Shown: positions 29,453 through 38,881 of the stretch, one piece after another
How the letters are laid out: each line of letters opens with the position of its first letter
Numbering within the stretch: position 1 is the stretch's first letter
DNA from: Flavobacteriales bacterium 34_180_T64
GTDB taxonomy: Bacteria > Bacteroidota > Bacteroidia > Flavobacteriales > Flavobacteriaceae
NCBI GenBank assembly: GCA_002162765.1
Contig: MAAR01000001.1
Coordinates: 28,693-92,692 of the forward strand
Reading direction: 5' to 3'
DNA length: 64,000 bases
Notes under the pieces: model-generated
Databases searched by the model: none
Seen by the model: only the letters and a program-made list of their open reading frames with translations
Told to the model about the DNA's origin: nothing
Program-made: the position numbers and the translations under genes

Positions 29453-30457
29453 CTACCATTTTATAATGACACTTCCCCAAGTAAACCCACTTCCAAAAGC
29501 TGCTAAAACGATAGTATCGCCTTCTTTTATTTTGCCTTCTTCCCAAGCTTCTGTTAATGCAATTATTACAGAAGCTGCGGTTGTATTACCATACTTCATA
29601 ATATTATTAAACACCTGATCATCTCTTAATGCAAATTTCTTCTGGATAAATTGAGCAATCCGTAAATTAGCTTGATGTGGAATAAGCATATCAATAGCTT
29701 CCTTTTGAATTCCGTTTTTCATTAAGCCTTCTATAATTACTTCACTAAAACGAACGACTGCATGTTTAAAAACAAAGGTCCCGTCCATATATGGAAAATA
29801 TGAGGTATCCTCTTCGCCTGCCTCGAGAATTTCTGGAACCCAATGTCTAATACTTGGCGATTCTACTATGAGTTTATCAGCATACTTCCCCTCACTATGT
29901 AAATGTGTAGACAAAATGCCTCTCTTATCATCTTCTTCTCTTGTTAATATACACGCGCCTGCTCCATCTCCAAATATAACGGTCACGCCGCGTCCTCTTG
30001 TACTTTTATCGAGCCCATTTGAATGATATTCAGCGCCAACAACTAAAATATTTTTATACATTCCAGTTTTTATAAATTGATCAGCTACTGAAATGGCATA
30101 TACAAATCCAGAACATTGATTTCTAATATCAATAGCGCCAACATTTTTCATGTCAAGCATGTCTTGAAGTTGAACACCACAGCCAGGGAAATAATAGTCG
30201 GGTGTCATAGTTGCAAACACTATAAAATCGATGTCGTCCTTTGACAAGCCAGATCGTTCTATAGCCATTCTAGAGGCTTTCGCTCCCATAACGGCAGACG
30301 TATCTTCGGTACCTTCTTTAATCCAACGACGCTCTTTAATCCCTGTTCTTTCCTGAATCCATGCATCATTAGTGTCCATCATTTTGGACAAATCGTCATT
30401 AGTTACCACATTTTCAGGCAGATATTTACCTAATCCTATAATTTTTGAATTGTACAT
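29453..30457 (-). CDS. fabH: Beta-ketoacyl-ACP synthase III (FabH-type ketosynthase)
   Basis: The 334-residue protein starts fatty acid chains by condensing an acyl-CoA with malonyl-ACP. The triad is visible: Cys in DIRNQCSGFVYAI (about residue 115), His in LIPHQANLRIAQF and Asn in YGNTTAASV. Length is normal. Compared with classic FabH (AACSG), the NQCSG context suggests a FabH paralogue; flavobacteria often have several, some for branched primers or secondary lipids. It is a lone gene and is not next to plsX or rpmF. Confidence 0.9.
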   Translation of the reverse strand: MYNSKIIGLGKYLPENVVTNDDLSKMMDTNDAWIQERTGIKERRWIKEGTEDTSAVMGAKASRMAIERSGLSKDDIDFIVFATMTPDYYFPGCGVQLQDMLDMKNVGAIDIRNQCSGFVYAISVADQFIKTGMYKNILVVGAEYHSNGLDKSTRGRGVTVIFGDGAGACILTREEDDKRGILSTHLHSEGKYADKLIVESPSIRHWVPEILEAGEEDTSYFPYMDGTFVFKHAVVRFSEVIIEGLMKNGIQKEAIDMLIPHQANLRIAQFIQKKFALRDDQVFNNIMKYGNTTAASVIIALTEAWEEGKIKEGDTIVLAAFGSGFTWGSVIIKW

Positions 30458-30508
30458 TATTTCGTTTTTAATCCTAAGATAAAATTACGAATTAAACTTC
30501 TAATAAAA

Positions 30509-30548
30509 TGTCAGTTTGTCACATTTTAACTCTTGGTACTTTTTTTGT
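30509..30548 (+). promoter_or_regulatory. Sigma-54-like promoter of htpG with TGTCA repeats
   Basis: TTGGTAC (30533-30539), five bases, then TTGT (30545-30548) fits the sigma-54 layout TGGCAC-N5-TTGC with the GG and G at the right spacing and two C-to-T changes. Two TGTCA boxes (30509-30513 and 30517-30521) lie just upstream, within TGTCAGTTTGTCA. The htpG ATG is 44 bases after the element. No TAnnTTTG box fits better. Confirmation needs a mapped transcript start. Confidence 0.5.
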
Positions 30549-30592
30549 CTTTAGCTCCTTCATATTAACAAATTGAATAAAATACTTATATC

Positions 30593-32503
30593 ATGACAAA
30601 AGGAAATATTAATGTTTCTGTGGAGAATATCTTTCCGCTCATTAAAAAATTCTTATACAGCGACCACGAAATCTTTTTACGTGAGTTAATTAGTAATGCA
30701 ACTGATGCGACATTAAAACTTAAACATTTAACCAATGTAGGTGATGCCAAAACAGAATATGGCAATCCGCAGATTGAAGTTAGAATCGATAAAGAAGGAA
30801 AAAAACTTCACATTAGTGATCAAGGTTTAGGAATGACTGCTGAAGAAGTTGAAAAATATATTAATCAAGTAGCTTTTTCTGGAGCTGAAGAATTTTTAGA
30901 TAAATATAAAGATTCTGCCAAAGATTCAGGAATTATAGGCCATTTTGGTCTTGGTTTCTATTCAGCGTTTATGGTGGCAGAAAAAGTAGAGATTATTACA
31001 AAATCGCATCAAGATGAACCCGCAGCACATTGGACTTGCGATGGGTCGCCTGAATTCACTTTAGAACCTTCAGATAAAACAGACAGAGGTACCGAAATCA
31101 TTCTTCATATTGCTGAAGATTCAACAGAATTTTTAGAAGAAGCAAGAATTCGTGAATTGCTTTTGAAATACAACAAGTTTATGCCTATTCCAATTAAATT
31201 TGGAACCAAAGAAGTAAACGATCCTGATTTCACACCTGAAACTACAACAGATAAAGATGGCAAGGAAACAACTGAGCCACACAAACAAATTTCGGTTGAC
31301 AATATTATCAATAACCCAAATCCAGCTTGGACTAAACAACCAGCAGATTTAGAAGACCAAAATTATAAAGACTTTTATAAAGAATTGTATCCTGCACAAT
31401 TTGAAGACCCTTTATTTAATATTCATCTAAATGTTGATTATCCATTCAACTTAACGGGAATCTTATATTTCCCTAAGATGACGAATGATTTAAACATTCA
31501 AAAGGATAAAATACAGTTATATCAAAACCAAGTTTATGTAACTGATAATGTTGAAGGTATTGTTCCAGAATTCTTGACCATGTTACGTGGTGTAATCGAT
31601 TCTCCAGATATTCCTTTGAATGTTTCACGTTCGTATTTACAAGCGGATGGTGCTGTTAAAAAAATCGCATCGTACATCACACGTAAGGTGGCAGATAAAT
31701 TAAAATCATTATTCAATAACAATCGTGAAGAATTTGAAGCAAAATGGGATGATATCAAAATTGTCATTGAATACGGAATGCTTTCAGAAGAAAAATTCTT
31801 TGAAAAAGCTGATGCCTTTGCATTGTATCCAACTGTAGATGGTAAATACTTCACATATGAAGAATTGTATAATAAAATTAAGGCAAAGCAAACTGACAAA
31901 GATGATAAGTTAGTGATTTTGTATGCTTCTAATAAAGATGAACAACATAGTTATATTGAAGCAGCAAAAACTAAAGATTATGAAGTCTTATTGTTAGATT
32001 CTCCAATTATTTCGCATTTAATGCAGAAATTAGAATCTACAAAAGAAAACATCTCATTTGTTCGTGTAGATGCTGATCATGTTGAAAATTTAATTAAGAA
32101 AGAAGACACTGCAATTTCTAAACTTTCTGAAGAAGAAAGAACACAATTAGACACTGTTTTAAAAGAGGTTATTCCTTCTGAAAAATTCATGGTACAATTA
32201 GAAGCTATGGATAGTAATGCGAGTCCGTTTATGATTACACAACCAGAGTTTATGCGTCGTATGAAAGAGATGCAACAAACTGGTGGTGGTGGCATGTTTG
32301 GAATGGGCAATATGCCAGAAATGTATAACCTTGTGGTAAATACAAATTCTGAATTGGTCAATGAAATTCTAAACACAAAAACCAAAAAGAAACAAGAACG
32401 TTTAATTAATCAAAGTTTAGATTTAGCTAGACTTTCTCAAGGCTTACTAAAAGGTGAAGAACTCACCAATTTCATTAAGCGTAGTTACGAAATGATTAAA
32501 TAG
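30593..32503 (+). CDS. htpG: Molecular chaperone HtpG (Hsp90)
   Basis: The 636-residue protein is bacterial Hsp90, an ATP-driven chaperone. The ATPase domain shows LRELISNATDATLKL, SDQGLGMTAEEVE and GHFGLGFYSAFMVAEKV; the middle domain has NVSRSYLQADGAVKKI. A Gly/Met-rich stretch (TGGGGMFGMGNMPEMYN) lies in the C-terminal domain, as in other Bacteroidota HtpG. A small gene follows after two bases, so both should be made from the stress-type promoter upstream. Confidence 0.97.
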   Translation: MTKGNINVSVENIFPLIKKFLYSDHEIFLRELISNATDATLKLKHLTNVGDAKTEYGNPQIEVRIDKEGKKLHISDQGLGMTAEEVEKYINQVAFSGAEEFLDKYKDSAKDSGIIGHFGLGFYSAFMVAEKVEIITKSHQDEPAAHWTCDGSPEFTLEPSDKTDRGTEIILHIAEDSTEFLEEARIRELLLKYNKFMPIPIKFGTKEVNDPDFTPETTTDKDGKETTEPHKQISVDNIINNPNPAWTKQPADLEDQNYKDFYKELYPAQFEDPLFNIHLNVDYPFNLTGILYFPKMTNDLNIQKDKIQLYQNQVYVTDNVEGIVPEFLTMLRGVIDSPDIPLNVSRSYLQADGAVKKIASYITRKVADKLKSLFNNNREEFEAKWDDIKIVIEYGMLSEEKFFEKADAFALYPTVDGKYFTYEELYNKIKAKQTDKDDKLVILYASNKDEQHSYIEAAKTKDYEVLLLDSPIISHLMQKLESTKENISFVRVDADHVENLIKKEDTAISKLSEEERTQLDTVLKEVIPSEKFMVQLEAMDSNASPFMITQPEFMRRMKEMQQTGGGGMFGMGNMPEMYNLVVNTNSELVNEILNTKTKKKQERLINQSLDLARLSQGLLKGEELTNFIKRSYEMIK

Positions 32504-32505
32504 TT

Positions 32506-32958
32506 ATGGAAGTATTAGAGTACGCTATAGTTGGTAAATACCCTGAAGGATCAACCAAGACAATTGTTGAATTCCCAGAACAACCCAAAGAATTTGCTAG
32601 TAATGTCTTAACAACAAAAGACGATTTAGGTCGCATTATTAGCTGTGAAGAGATTGGAACGTTCGGATATATTAAGCATTATGAGTACGATGCGAGTAAT
32701 AGGATAACACAAGTTAGAACACAGCTACAGAAAACAGCTGTACAATCCTGTGTTGATTTAGAACGGTATGTCTATAACAAATATGGCTTTCTATCTAAAC
32801 TGGAGCATTCCAGAGACGGTCATATCTCTCAAAAGATTAAATATCTTTATGAACCCAAAGATATTGACACAGATGGGAATTGGACTAAAAGATCTGTATT
32901 TAATGATATTGGCTTAAATAATTCGCATTTATGGACTGAATACAAAACAGCTAAATAA
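32506..32958 (+). CDS. Small protein of unknown function in an operon with htpG
   Basis: The 150-residue protein has no signal peptide and is rich in Tyr, Lys and Glu. I do not recognise the family with confidence. Parts such as HYEYDASNRITQVRTQL and RYVYNKYGFLSKLEH look like two YD-type (RHS-like) beta repeats. It starts two bases after the htpG stop and is followed by a terminator, so it should be co-expressed with the chaperone. It may be a cytoplasmic stress-related protein, but the role is unknown. Confidence 0.7.
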   Translation: MEVLEYAIVGKYPEGSTKTIVEFPEQPKEFASNVLTTKDDLGRIISCEEIGTFGYIKHYEYDASNRITQVRTQLQKTAVQSCVDLERYVYNKYGFLSKLEHSRDGHISQKIKYLYEPKDIDTDGNWTKRSVFNDIGLNNSHLWTEYKTAK

Positions 32959-32977
32959 ATTACATATTTATTAATTT

Positions 32978-33011
32978 AAAACCACTTTGTTAACTCAAAG
33001 TGGTTTTTTTT
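32978..33011 (+). terminator. Terminator of the htpG operon
   Basis: AAACCACTTTG (32979-32989) pairs with CAAAGTGGTTT (32996-33006), followed by a run of T. Its stem is the same as that of the terminator at 37690-37723. Confidence 0.9.
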
Positions 33012-33102
33012 ATGCGCTTATCTAGGCTAAATGGCTTAAAATCAATTCCTTTAATATTTTAAGTATCTTTAACAATCAACCAACTAAAAATTTATTTAAT
33101 AT

Positions 33103-33990
33103 ATGGAATTACAAATTAAGAATTTAAGCAAGACTTACTCGAACGGGGTTCAAGCTTTAAAAGATGTGTCCTTAAACATTCCTCAAGGAATGTTTGGTCT
33201 TTTAGGACCAAATGGCGCAGGAAAATCCTCATTGATGCGAACACTAGCTACTTTACAACAAGCCGATTCAGGTTCTGCAATGTTAGATAATATTGACATC
33301 TTAAATGATAAAGCTCAGGTGCGAAAAATTCTAGGTTATCTTCCTCAAGAATTTGGGGTGTATCCTAAAGTAAGTTCATATAGTATGCTAAATCATATTG
33401 CTTCTCTAAAAGGAATATCAAACAAGGGAGAACGAAAAGATTTAGTAGAATCTTTGCTAAATAAAACAAACTTATGGCATGTTAGAAATAAAAGTTTAGG
33501 CACCTATTCTGGAGGAATGAAACAACGTTTTGGTATTGCACAAGCATTAATTGGTGACCCAAGATTAATAATTGTGGATGAACCCACAGCCGGATTAGAT
33601 CCTGCAGAGCGTATTCGTTTTCATAACTTACTAAGTGAAATTGGAGAGAATACCATTGTTATTTTATCAACACATATAGTTGACGATATTTCTAATTTAT
33701 GCAATAATATGGCCATCATCTGCCTTGGAGAAGTTGTTGTTAAAGGCAATCCTAGTGTTTTAACGGATGGCGTGAAAGGTAGAGTTTGGAAAAAAGATAT
33801 TGAAAAGGCTGAATTGGCCAATTACCAATCAGATTTACAAGTTATATCAACGCACCTTAAAGCTGGACAAACAGTCATACATGTTTTAAGTGATAACCAA
33901 CCAGATGCTTCTTTTGAAGCTATTGCTGCGGACTTAGAAGATGTTTATTTTGCTGAAATCACATCTCGGATGGATTCTGTTCAAGCATAA
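33103..33990 (+). CDS. ABC transporter ATP-binding protein
   Basis: The 295-residue protein has Walker A (GLLGPNGAGKSSLM), the Q-loop region (LGYLPQEFGVYPK), signature YSGGMKQRFGIAQAL, Walker B IIVDEPTAGLDPAE and the switch His in LSTHIVDD. About 80 residues after the core form a C-terminal extension. It is 33 bases before the permease/peptidase gene, which must be its membrane partner; together they form an export-type or regulatory ABC system. The pair lies between two terminators with nearly identical stems. Confidence 0.95.
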   Translation: MELQIKNLSKTYSNGVQALKDVSLNIPQGMFGLLGPNGAGKSSLMRTLATLQQADSGSAMLDNIDILNDKAQVRKILGYLPQEFGVYPKVSSYSMLNHIASLKGISNKGERKDLVESLLNKTNLWHVRNKSLGTYSGGMKQRFGIAQALIGDPRLIIVDEPTAGLDPAERIRFHNLLSEIGENTIVILSTHIVDDISNLCNNMAIICLGEVVVKGNPSVLTDGVKGRVWKKDIEKAELANYQSDLQVISTHLKAGQTVIHVLSDNQPDASFEAIAADLEDVYFAEITSRMDSVQA

Positions 33991-34023
33991 TTGTATAATT
34001 AATTCATTTAAAATCATTCAATT

Positions 34024-37000
34024 ATGTTTAAAGAAATATTCAAATTTGAAATAAAATACAGACTAAAGAGACCAGCAACTTGGGCCTATTTTGGAATCCT
34101 TATGGTTTTCGGTCTCATTACAGCTATAGGTGGAAACGGTCCTGCCTCTGAAAAGGTATTTGTCAATTCACCACTAGCAATTGCATCAATGCTTTCAGTA
34201 ATAAGCATTTTTGGTATTATGCTCTCTAGTGCCATTATGGGTGTGCCTGTTTACAGAGATATTGAACATAAAACTGAGAACTATTATTTCTCATATCCAG
34301 TAAGTGAAAAAGGCTATTTATTAGGACGTTTTTTTGGTTCTATGTCAGTCCTTTTTTTAGTAAGCCTTGGGTTACATATAGGATTAATTATAGGTTTTGC
34401 CATTGGGCCTTTTGCAGGTTATGAAGAACCCGATCGTTTTACAACGTTTAATTTTTGGCATTACCTTCAACCAACTTTAATGCTATACTGGACAAACTTT
34501 TTCTTTGCTGGATGTATTTTCTTCGCCTTAGTAAGTTTAACCAAAAAAGTCATGTTAGCCTATGCTGGTGGAGCCATCCTTTTCATTACGTATTTAATCA
34601 CTTTAACACTTACGCAAGATATTGAAAACAAAAATTTAGTAAGCCTTTTAGACCCTTTTGGATTAGGTACATATCAAAATATTACTCAATACTGGACGCC
34701 TGAAGAACAAAATACTTTAACGGTTCCTTTCCAAGGAATGTTAATCTGGAATCGTCTCATTTGGGTTGGCCTTGGATTGTTAGCCTTTCTTTATACCTTA
34801 TTTAGATTTGACTTTCAAAAATTCTTAAATCGAAACTATAGTTCAAAAAAGAAAAATGACAATTTAGATGAAGCAAAACCATCAGCTGCACTTACGAAAA
34901 TACCTAGTGTTTCAAAAGTATTCTCAAATGGATTGAATCTTAAGCTAATGTTTAGATTGGCAGTTATGGAATTCAAAAATATCATCCGAGACAATTTCTT
35001 TAGAGCCATTTTAATAGCGGCAGTATTGTTCCTGTTTTTTGACGCTTGGTTTGGCTTTCCAATTTATGGGACACCCTCCTTACCTCTCACTTATTATATG
35101 TTAGAAGTTAAAGATTTTACATATATCATTCTCATATTTATCCTTATTGTATTTATGACGGGTGAAGTATTACACAGAGAACGTAATGTGAATTATGATC
35201 AAATATTTGGTTCTTTACCTATGCCTAATCGAATTGTATATGGATCAAAATTTTTAGCTCTAGTAATGATTAGTTTTATTCTGGTGAATTTAATTTTAGT
35301 TAGTGGTGTCATAAATCAAGTCATAAAAGGGTATTTCAATTTTGAATTTGATAAATATTTTACAGATCTATATTTAATTGAATTTCCGAAGTATATCATA
35401 TTCATTATGCTTGCCTTTTTCGTGCATTCTTTAGTGACTAAAAAATTCATAGGACATGTTATTGCTATTGCTATTTGGGTTTTACTTTTTGGATTGAATA
35501 GTTTAGCGGATGTCAATAACAATTTATACCTCTATAGTTATGCTCCTGGATATACACTTTCTGACATGAATGGATTTGGGCATTTTGGAGAAGCGCTCTT
35601 TTGGTTTAGAACGTATTGGCTTGCTTGTGGAGGTGTTTTAACCGTCATTGGTTATTTATTTTGGAAGCGAGGAACGGATTCTGGAAGAAAAGCAAGATGG
35701 CAATTGGTAAAAGAACGATTGAACTTAAGAACAATTGGGTCATTATTAATTTTAGTGGCTATATTCATTGGTTCTGGAGCATTTATAAATTACAATACAA
35801 GAACTATTAACAACTATCAATCCGTAAAAGCGGGGACATTAGGTTCTGTGGCGTATGAAAAACAGTTGAGTAAATACGATAAAATTGTTCAGCCGAAAGT
35901 TATTGCTGTGAAAATTAATGCTGATTTAATACCTGAGGAGCGTTCAGCAATAATAAAAACAACGTTTAAAATGGTGAATAAATCTAATGAAGTCATTGAC
36001 TCTCTTCATTTAAATTGGGGACCGGAAGGACTCCTTAAAAAAGAAGTTAATACCTTCACTATTGAAGGTAAAGCTCCTAAACTCGGGAAACGTTATGACG
36101 ATTTAGGCTATGAAATATATGCATTTGAACATCCTTTACAGCCAAATGATACAATTAGCATGACTTTGGAAGTAAGTAGCTCGTATAAAGGCTTTCCTAA
36201 CGAAGGAACTGGTTCTGCAATAGTTTATAATGGTACCTTTTTAAATAACGGTTATTTCCCTTCTTTCGGTTACAGCACTCAAGGCGAAATATCTAGTGAT
36301 CAGAATCGAAAAAAATATGATTTACCGATTAAAGATTACCAGTTACCTGAACAATCAGATTCTTGGGGAACCAGTAATTTATTATTTAATGATGATGCAG
36401 ATTATATAACATTTGAAGGCACAGTGAGCACTGCTCTAGATCAAATTGCTATAATGCCTGGTTATTTACAAAAGGAATGGGAAGAAAATGGAAGAAAATA
36501 TTACAGCTACAAAATGGAAGGTGAGCTCGATTTTTTCTATAATATTTCCTCAGCCGTCTATGATGTTCATCGCGAAGTTTGGACCGGTAAATCGGGCGAA
36601 AAAGTAAATATTGAAATTTTCCATCATCCAACTCATACCTATAATATTGATCGATTGGTAAAAGGAGTCAAACATTCTATGGATTATTTCTCTGAAAATT
36701 ATGGTGCTTACCAATACCGACAAATGCGAATCATTGAATTCCCAAGATATGCAACATTTGCGCAATCATTTCCTAATACTGTTCCTTTTGCAGAAAGTTT
36801 TGGTTGGGTTGGTGATTTCAGCGATCCTAATGATTTAGATTATGTGTATATGGTAACCACTCACGAAGTGGCTCACCAATGGTGGGGACATCAAATTACC
36901 CCTTCAGCTACTAGAGGTGCGAATCAAATCTCAGAATCCATGGCTGAATATTCTGCTCTAATGGTTATGAAAAAAGAATATGGTGTGGATGCCATGCAGG

Positions 37001-37668
37001 AATTTCTCAAAGAAGAATTGGATCGCTATTTAAGAGGTAGAGCAAACGAAAGTAAATTTGAAAAGACCCTACTTAATAATGACAGCCAAGCTTATGTTTG
37101 GTATCGAAAAGGTGGACTTATACTCTACGGGCTGCAAGATTTAATTGGTGAAGCCAATTTAAACCAAGGTTTTAAAGCTTATACAGAAGCTGCTCGCTTT
37201 AGGCAAAAAGCGCCTTTTTCAACGTCCTTAGAATGGTATGATTATATGAAATCCGTCACACCAGATAGTCTAACGTATTATTTAGAAGATAGTTTTGAAA
37301 AAATCACCCTCTATTCTAATAAGATTACTGAAGCTACATATAAAAAATTGTCTGATGACAACTATGAAGTAACCATAAATGTAGAAAGTGCTAAAAATTA
37401 TTTTGATGGTAATGGAAAGCTAATGAATAGCGGCAAACAACCCAGCTTATTAGAAATTGCAGTATTTGATGCTGATAAAGAAAACGCAAATGGCATGACC
37501 ATTAAATCACCTTTAATAATAGAAAAAATTTGGATAAAACCAGGTAAATCAACGCATACTTTTACAACAACTAAGTTACCTATAAAAGCTGGTATTGATC
37601 CTTATAATAAAATGATAGATCGCATCCCTGATGACAACCTCATCAATTTAGAGGAAGAAATCGAATAA
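34024..37668 (+). CDS. ABC-2-type permease fused to an M1-family metallopeptidase
   Basis: In this 1214-residue protein, two blocks of membrane helices (about residues 15-270 and 305-595) form a duplicated ABC-2-type permease. The rest (about 620-1214) is an M1 aminopeptidase-like domain, probably on the outer face. The zinc site is HEVAHQWWG (His947, Glu948, His951) with Glu971 as third ligand (ISESMAEYSAL), after 19 rather than the usual 18 residues, which is normal for this fusion family. A catalytic Tyr is likely in VWYRKGGLILYG. The GxMEN motif that holds the substrate N terminus is replaced by a PNTVPFAES stretch. The substrate is unknown. This is known as a family of permease/M1 fusions, but I know of no biochemical study. 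Confidence 0.9.
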   Translation: MFKEIFKFEIKYRLKRPATWAYFGILMVFGLITAIGGNGPASEKVFVNSPLAIASMLSVISIFGIMLSSAIMGVPVYRDIEHKTENYYFSYPVSEKGYLLGRFFGSMSVLFLVSLGLHIGLIIGFAIGPFAGYEEPDRFTTFNFWHYLQPTLMLYWTNFFFAGCIFFALVSLTKKVMLAYAGGAILFITYLITLTLTQDIENKNLVSLLDPFGLGTYQNITQYWTPEEQNTLTVPFQGMLIWNRLIWVGLGLLAFLYTLFRFDFQKFLNRNYSSKKKNDNLDEAKPSAALTKIPSVSKVFSNGLNLKLMFRLAVMEFKNIIRDNFFRAILIAAVLFLFFDAWFGFPIYGTPSLPLTYYMLEVKDFTYIILIFILIVFMTGEVLHRERNVNYDQIFGSLPMPNRIVYGSKFLALVMISFILVNLILVSGVINQVIKGYFNFEFDKYFTDLYLIEFPKYIIFIMLAFFVHSLVTKKFIGHVIAIAIWVLLFGLNSLADVNNNLYLYSYAPGYTLSDMNGFGHFGEALFWFRTYWLACGGVLTVIGYLFWKRGTDSGRKARWQLVKERLNLRTIGSLLILVAIFIGSGAFINYNTRTINNYQSVKAGTLGSVAYEKQLSKYDKIVQPKVIAVKINADLIPEERSAIIKTTFKMVNKSNEVIDSLHLNWGPEGLLKKEVNTFTIEGKAPKLGKRYDDLGYEIYAFEHPLQPNDTISMTLEVSSSYKGFPNEGTGSAIVYNGTFLNNGYFPSFGYSTQGEISSDQNRKKYDLPIKDYQLPEQSDSWGTSNLLFNDDADYITFEGTVSTALDQIAIMPGYLQKEWEENGRKYYSYKMEGELDFFYNISSAVYDVHREVWTGKSGEKVNIEIFHHPTHTYNIDRLVKGVKHSMDYFSENYGAYQYRQMRIIEFPRYATFAQSFPNTVPFAESFGWVGDFSDPNDLDYVYMVTTHEVAHQWWGHQITPSATRGANQISESMAEYSALMVMKKEYGVDAMQEFLKEELDRYLRGRANESKFEKTLLNNDSQAYVWYRKGGLILYGLQDLIGEANLNQGFKAYTEAARFRQKAPFSTSLEWYDYMKSVTPDSLTYYLEDSFEKITLYSNKITEATYKKLSDDNYEVTINVESAKNYFDGNGKLMNSGKQPSLLEIAVFDADKENANGMTIKSPLIIEKIWIKPGKSTHTFTTTKLPIKAGIDPYNKMIDRIPDDNLINLEEEIE

Positions 37669-37689
37669 TCTTATAATAACTAAAATTTT

Positions 37690-37723
37690 AAACCACTTTG
37701 AGCAAACTCAAAGTGGTTTTTTT
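37690..37723 (+). terminator. Terminator after the permease/M1 gene
   Basis: AAACCACTTTGAG (37690-37702) pairs with CTCAAAGTGGTTT (37707-37719) around CAAA and is followed by a T-run. The stem is nearly identical to that at 32978-33011. Confidence 0.9.
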
Positions 37724-37808
37724 ATTTTAATATTACACTAAAAAAACACTATGCGTGCATTGTATTTTTAATAATAAAAAATTACCTTATAGCTTTTCAA
37801 CTAATATT

Positions 37809-38870
37809 ATGAACGAAAAGTTAATTTCTAAGAAAAAACCAGCATTTCCAATAACCGAATTGCTTTCTAATTATTTAACAAATCATGGAAGAAATATAAA
37901 GATTTCTGTTTTTTACGATGATTTATTACGATTTCAAGGTGCCGTAGAAATTTTTGACGAAAAGGGTAAGGACACACTTTGGATTAGAACTTATTTTGCA
38001 GAGCATGAACGTGATGAAATTGAATTAGGCCTAAAACAGATGTATACTATTCTTCATTCAGATGGTAGCGACTCCATTTTACCTTATTTAAATGTTGACA
38101 GTATTGATTTTTGCACCTTTGGCAACACGAAACCATTTCGAATTAAAATAAGAAATATACTTAATGACAATTACGTTTTTCTATATGTAAAAAAAGCGGA
38201 TGCTTCTAGAATTTATGGTTTAGAATTAGAACATTTACTTTCACCAAATCATATAAATTTTCTAGTCCATAATGACACTTTAATTGAAGAACATATTTCT
38301 GGTATTCCTGGTGACGTTTTTATTTCAGATAAGCTTGACTCATGTTCTGAGCAAGACAAAAAAGCGATAGCTAAAGAATTTGTTAAATTTAACGAACGTT
38401 GTTTTGTACGCTTATTGGCAGATATGAGATCGTATAATTATGTCTTTGTCCTCACTCATGATTTTGACAGATTACAATACAGAATTAGGGCCATCGATTT
38501 CGATCAACAAAGTTACGAAGGCAACCCGAAAGTATATAAACCACAATTTTTAAAAGAGAATAATGCACTGGTAGAATTGAGTTTAAAAGTATTAGCAAAA
38601 GAATCTATCGAACAATATGAAAAAGAAGAACGATCATTATTAGCTAAAAGAGCAAATAGTGAACACGAACGATTAAATGATTTATTGAACTGTATGAAAC
38701 AAGACCACATTTCTACTCCTGAAAAAATCAAAGAATTGCAAATAGGCTTATTTAATCTTACAGGTGATGTTCATTTTAAAAAGTCCAAAAATATGGGCGA
38801 ACTATTAAATTCTGCTTTAGATTTTATAGTAAGGAATTACAAAAACGAAAATCCATTCATCGTAAAATAA
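37809..38870 (+). CDS. Unknown protein upstream of pyruvate carboxylase, possible kinase-like fold
   Basis: The protein (353 residues from ATG 37809) has no signal or membrane segment. I do not recognise a named family. The segment YNYVFVLTHDFDRLQYRIRA followed by AIDFDQQSYEG has a shape seen in phosphotransferase or kinase C-lobes (a metal-binding IDFD after a catalytic-loop-like segment), and HNDTLIEEHISGIPG could be the hinge. This is speculative. An in-frame GTG at 37755 would add 18 residues; the ATG is preferred because the added part has a different composition. It ends 11 bases before pyc, so a role linked to pyruvate carboxylase is possible. Confidence 0.7.
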   Translation: MNEKLISKKKPAFPITELLSNYLTNHGRNIKISVFYDDLLRFQGAVEIFDEKGKDTLWIRTYFAEHERDEIELGLKQMYTILHSDGSDSILPYLNVDSIDFCTFGNTKPFRIKIRNILNDNYVFLYVKKADASRIYGLELEHLLSPNHINFLVHNDTLIEEHISGIPGDVFISDKLDSCSEQDKKAIAKEFVKFNERCFVRLLADMRSYNYVFVLTHDFDRLQYRIRAIDFDQQSYEGNPKVYKPQFLKENNALVELSLKVLAKESIEQYEKEERSLLAKRANSEHERLNDLLNCMKQDHISTPEKIKELQIGLFNLTGDVHFKKSKNMGELLNSALDFIVRNYKNENPFIVK

Positions 38871-38881
38871 TCTAGATTAAA

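Noticed and set aside
32506..32958. RHS/YD toxin fragment
   Set aside because: Only two weak YD-like repeats, no hyperconserved core or toxin end, and no immunity gene.
37755..37808. GTG start extending the gene before pyc
   Set aside because: The extra part looks unrelated and lies in the leader; ATG at 37809 is simpler.
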